Of a DNA stretch of 64,000 bases, positions 63,274-64,000 are shown piece after piece (position 1 is the stretch's first letter; every line of letters starts with the position of its first letter). A model generated the notes under the pieces. That model did not search any database and had not been told where the DNA came from. It saw only the letters and a list, made by a program, of their open reading frames with translations. Source of the stretch: Dermanyssus gallinae (lineage: Eukaryota > Arthropoda > Arachnida > Mesostigmata > Dermanyssidae); NCBI GenBank assembly GCA_003439945.1, contig QVRM01005378.1:730001-794000 (forward strand), in the 5' to 3' direction. A program made the translations under genes and the position numbers.

Positions 63274-64000
63274 CACAAGTTGAGGAGGTTACCGCTCACG
63301 CTAGTGACGGCGGTGAAAGCCGAAATAGATAAAAATTGGAGAACGATGTTATTGAGCCAGTTCAGGCTTCCGAGTGGGTATCGGGCATGGTAGTAGCAGC
63401 GAAAAGGGACGGTAGAGTTAGATTGTGTGTGGATCTAAGACAAGTAAATCAAGCGATAGTGCCTGATGTTTTCCCTCTACCGCATCTGGACGACCTGCTG
63501 GTAGAGCTACACAGGGCCAGGTGGTTTTCAAAGCTAGACGCGCTCTCGGCATATCATCAGGTTGAATTGGATGAAAGGTCACGAGACCTCACTACGTTTG
63601 TAACCCCGTGGGGATTGTTTCGATATAAAAGGGTTTGCTTCGGGTTGGCGTCGGCACCTGCGGCTTTCCAACGATTAATGAAAAACCTGCTACAAGGACT
63701 AAAGGGAGTGGTCATATATTTAGACGATATTTTAGTATTTGGAACGTCCAAGGAGGAGCATAATGTAAGGTTACGCATGATGCTACAACGAATCCAAGAA
63801 TCAGGAATGACGCTAAACGAAAAGTGTGTTTTGGGAACCAAGGAGATTAACTTCGTCGGGTTTACCATTAACGAACACGGGGTACGACCCAGTGTAGATA
63901 ACCTGAAAGCTATTAAAGAGTTAGCGGTTCCAACTAACGTAACGCAGGTTAAGTCGGTCTTGGGGGTGACAAGTTTTTATATGCGGTGCGTGCCGACATT
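63274..64000 (+). pseudogene. Reverse transcriptase of Ty3/gypsy element (runs off window)
   Basis: Gypsy RT boxes in order: SEWVSGMVVAAKRDGRVR (about 63372), LCVDLRQVNQAIVPD, FPLPHLDDLL (about 63472), WFSKLDALSAYHQVEL (about 63522, first catalytic Asp), GLFRYKRVCFGLASAPAAFQ (about 63613), VVIYLDDILVF (YLDD at 63717-63728) and VGFTINEHGVRPS. From about 63340 to the window end the frame is open. A 1-base frameshift near 63330-63338 separates it from the upstream frame, which already carries a stop at 63271. Catalytic residues are intact, so the copy looks recent, yet it is not translatable as it stands. RNase H and integrase would lie beyond the edge. Confidence 0.9.

Overview
This window is nuclear DNA of an animal, most likely an arthropod; a mite or tick is my guess and is unproven. 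The reasons are split genes with GT-AG introns, two tRNA-derived SINE families, several non-LTR retrotransposon relics, a Ty3/gypsy element with an arthropod-type primer-binding site, and extreme microsatellite content. (TA)n tracts reach about 50 units, and (CAA)n/(CAG)n or (TTG)n/(CTG)n tracts fill much of the first 34 kb. Most long reading frames in 1-34 kb are translations of these repeats (poly-L, V, T, N, Q, S, Y-I) and are not genes.

Layout. 1-23 kb: repeat-rich intergenic DNA with a 25-bp minisatellite, (TAA)n and (TTA)n tracts and one SINE (family 1, 20.29 kb). 23.33-23.86 kb, minus strand: one exon of a Bcl-2-family apoptosis regulator with BH3-, BH1- and BH2-like motifs, ending at a splice donor directly after BH2. 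24-34 kb: more triplet repeats, copies of a second SINE family (28.0-28.4 kb) and a 20-bp minisatellite (31.5-31.8 kb). 34-40 kb: a retroelement graveyard with two decayed non-LTR reverse transcriptases and a second SINE-1 copy between them.

42.5-55.1 kb, minus strand: the main gene of the window, a complete PIX/ARHGEF6-7-type Rac/Cdc42 exchange factor. I could build it from seven exons whose splice phases all agree. It gives 725 codons plus a stop: SH3, DH (with a large Asn-rich insertion), PH, basic linker and a C-terminal coiled coil. Its introns carry a non-LTR relic, a SINE-2 copy and many (TA)n tracts. A decayed, internally deleted copy of the first part of its DH exon lies just upstream of the start codon, at 55.57-55.75 kb.

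55.8-61.3 kb: no recognisable gene; long (TA)n tracts and inverted repeats. 61.28-61.45 kb: another SINE-2 copy. From about 61.6 kb to the end: a Ty3/gypsy LTR retrotransposon on the plus strand (probable LTR end, primer-binding site, gag, zinc knuckles, protease, reverse transcriptase), cut by the window edge and broken by two frameshifts and a stop codon.

The two host genes are on the same strand but otherwise unrelated: one is an apoptosis regulator, the other links small GTPases, PAK and GIT at adhesions and synapses. I found no operon-like or defence system. The most unusual items are the DH exon duplication, the repeat-derived insertion inside the DH domain, the two SINE families, and the dense triplet repeats that switch strand along the window.
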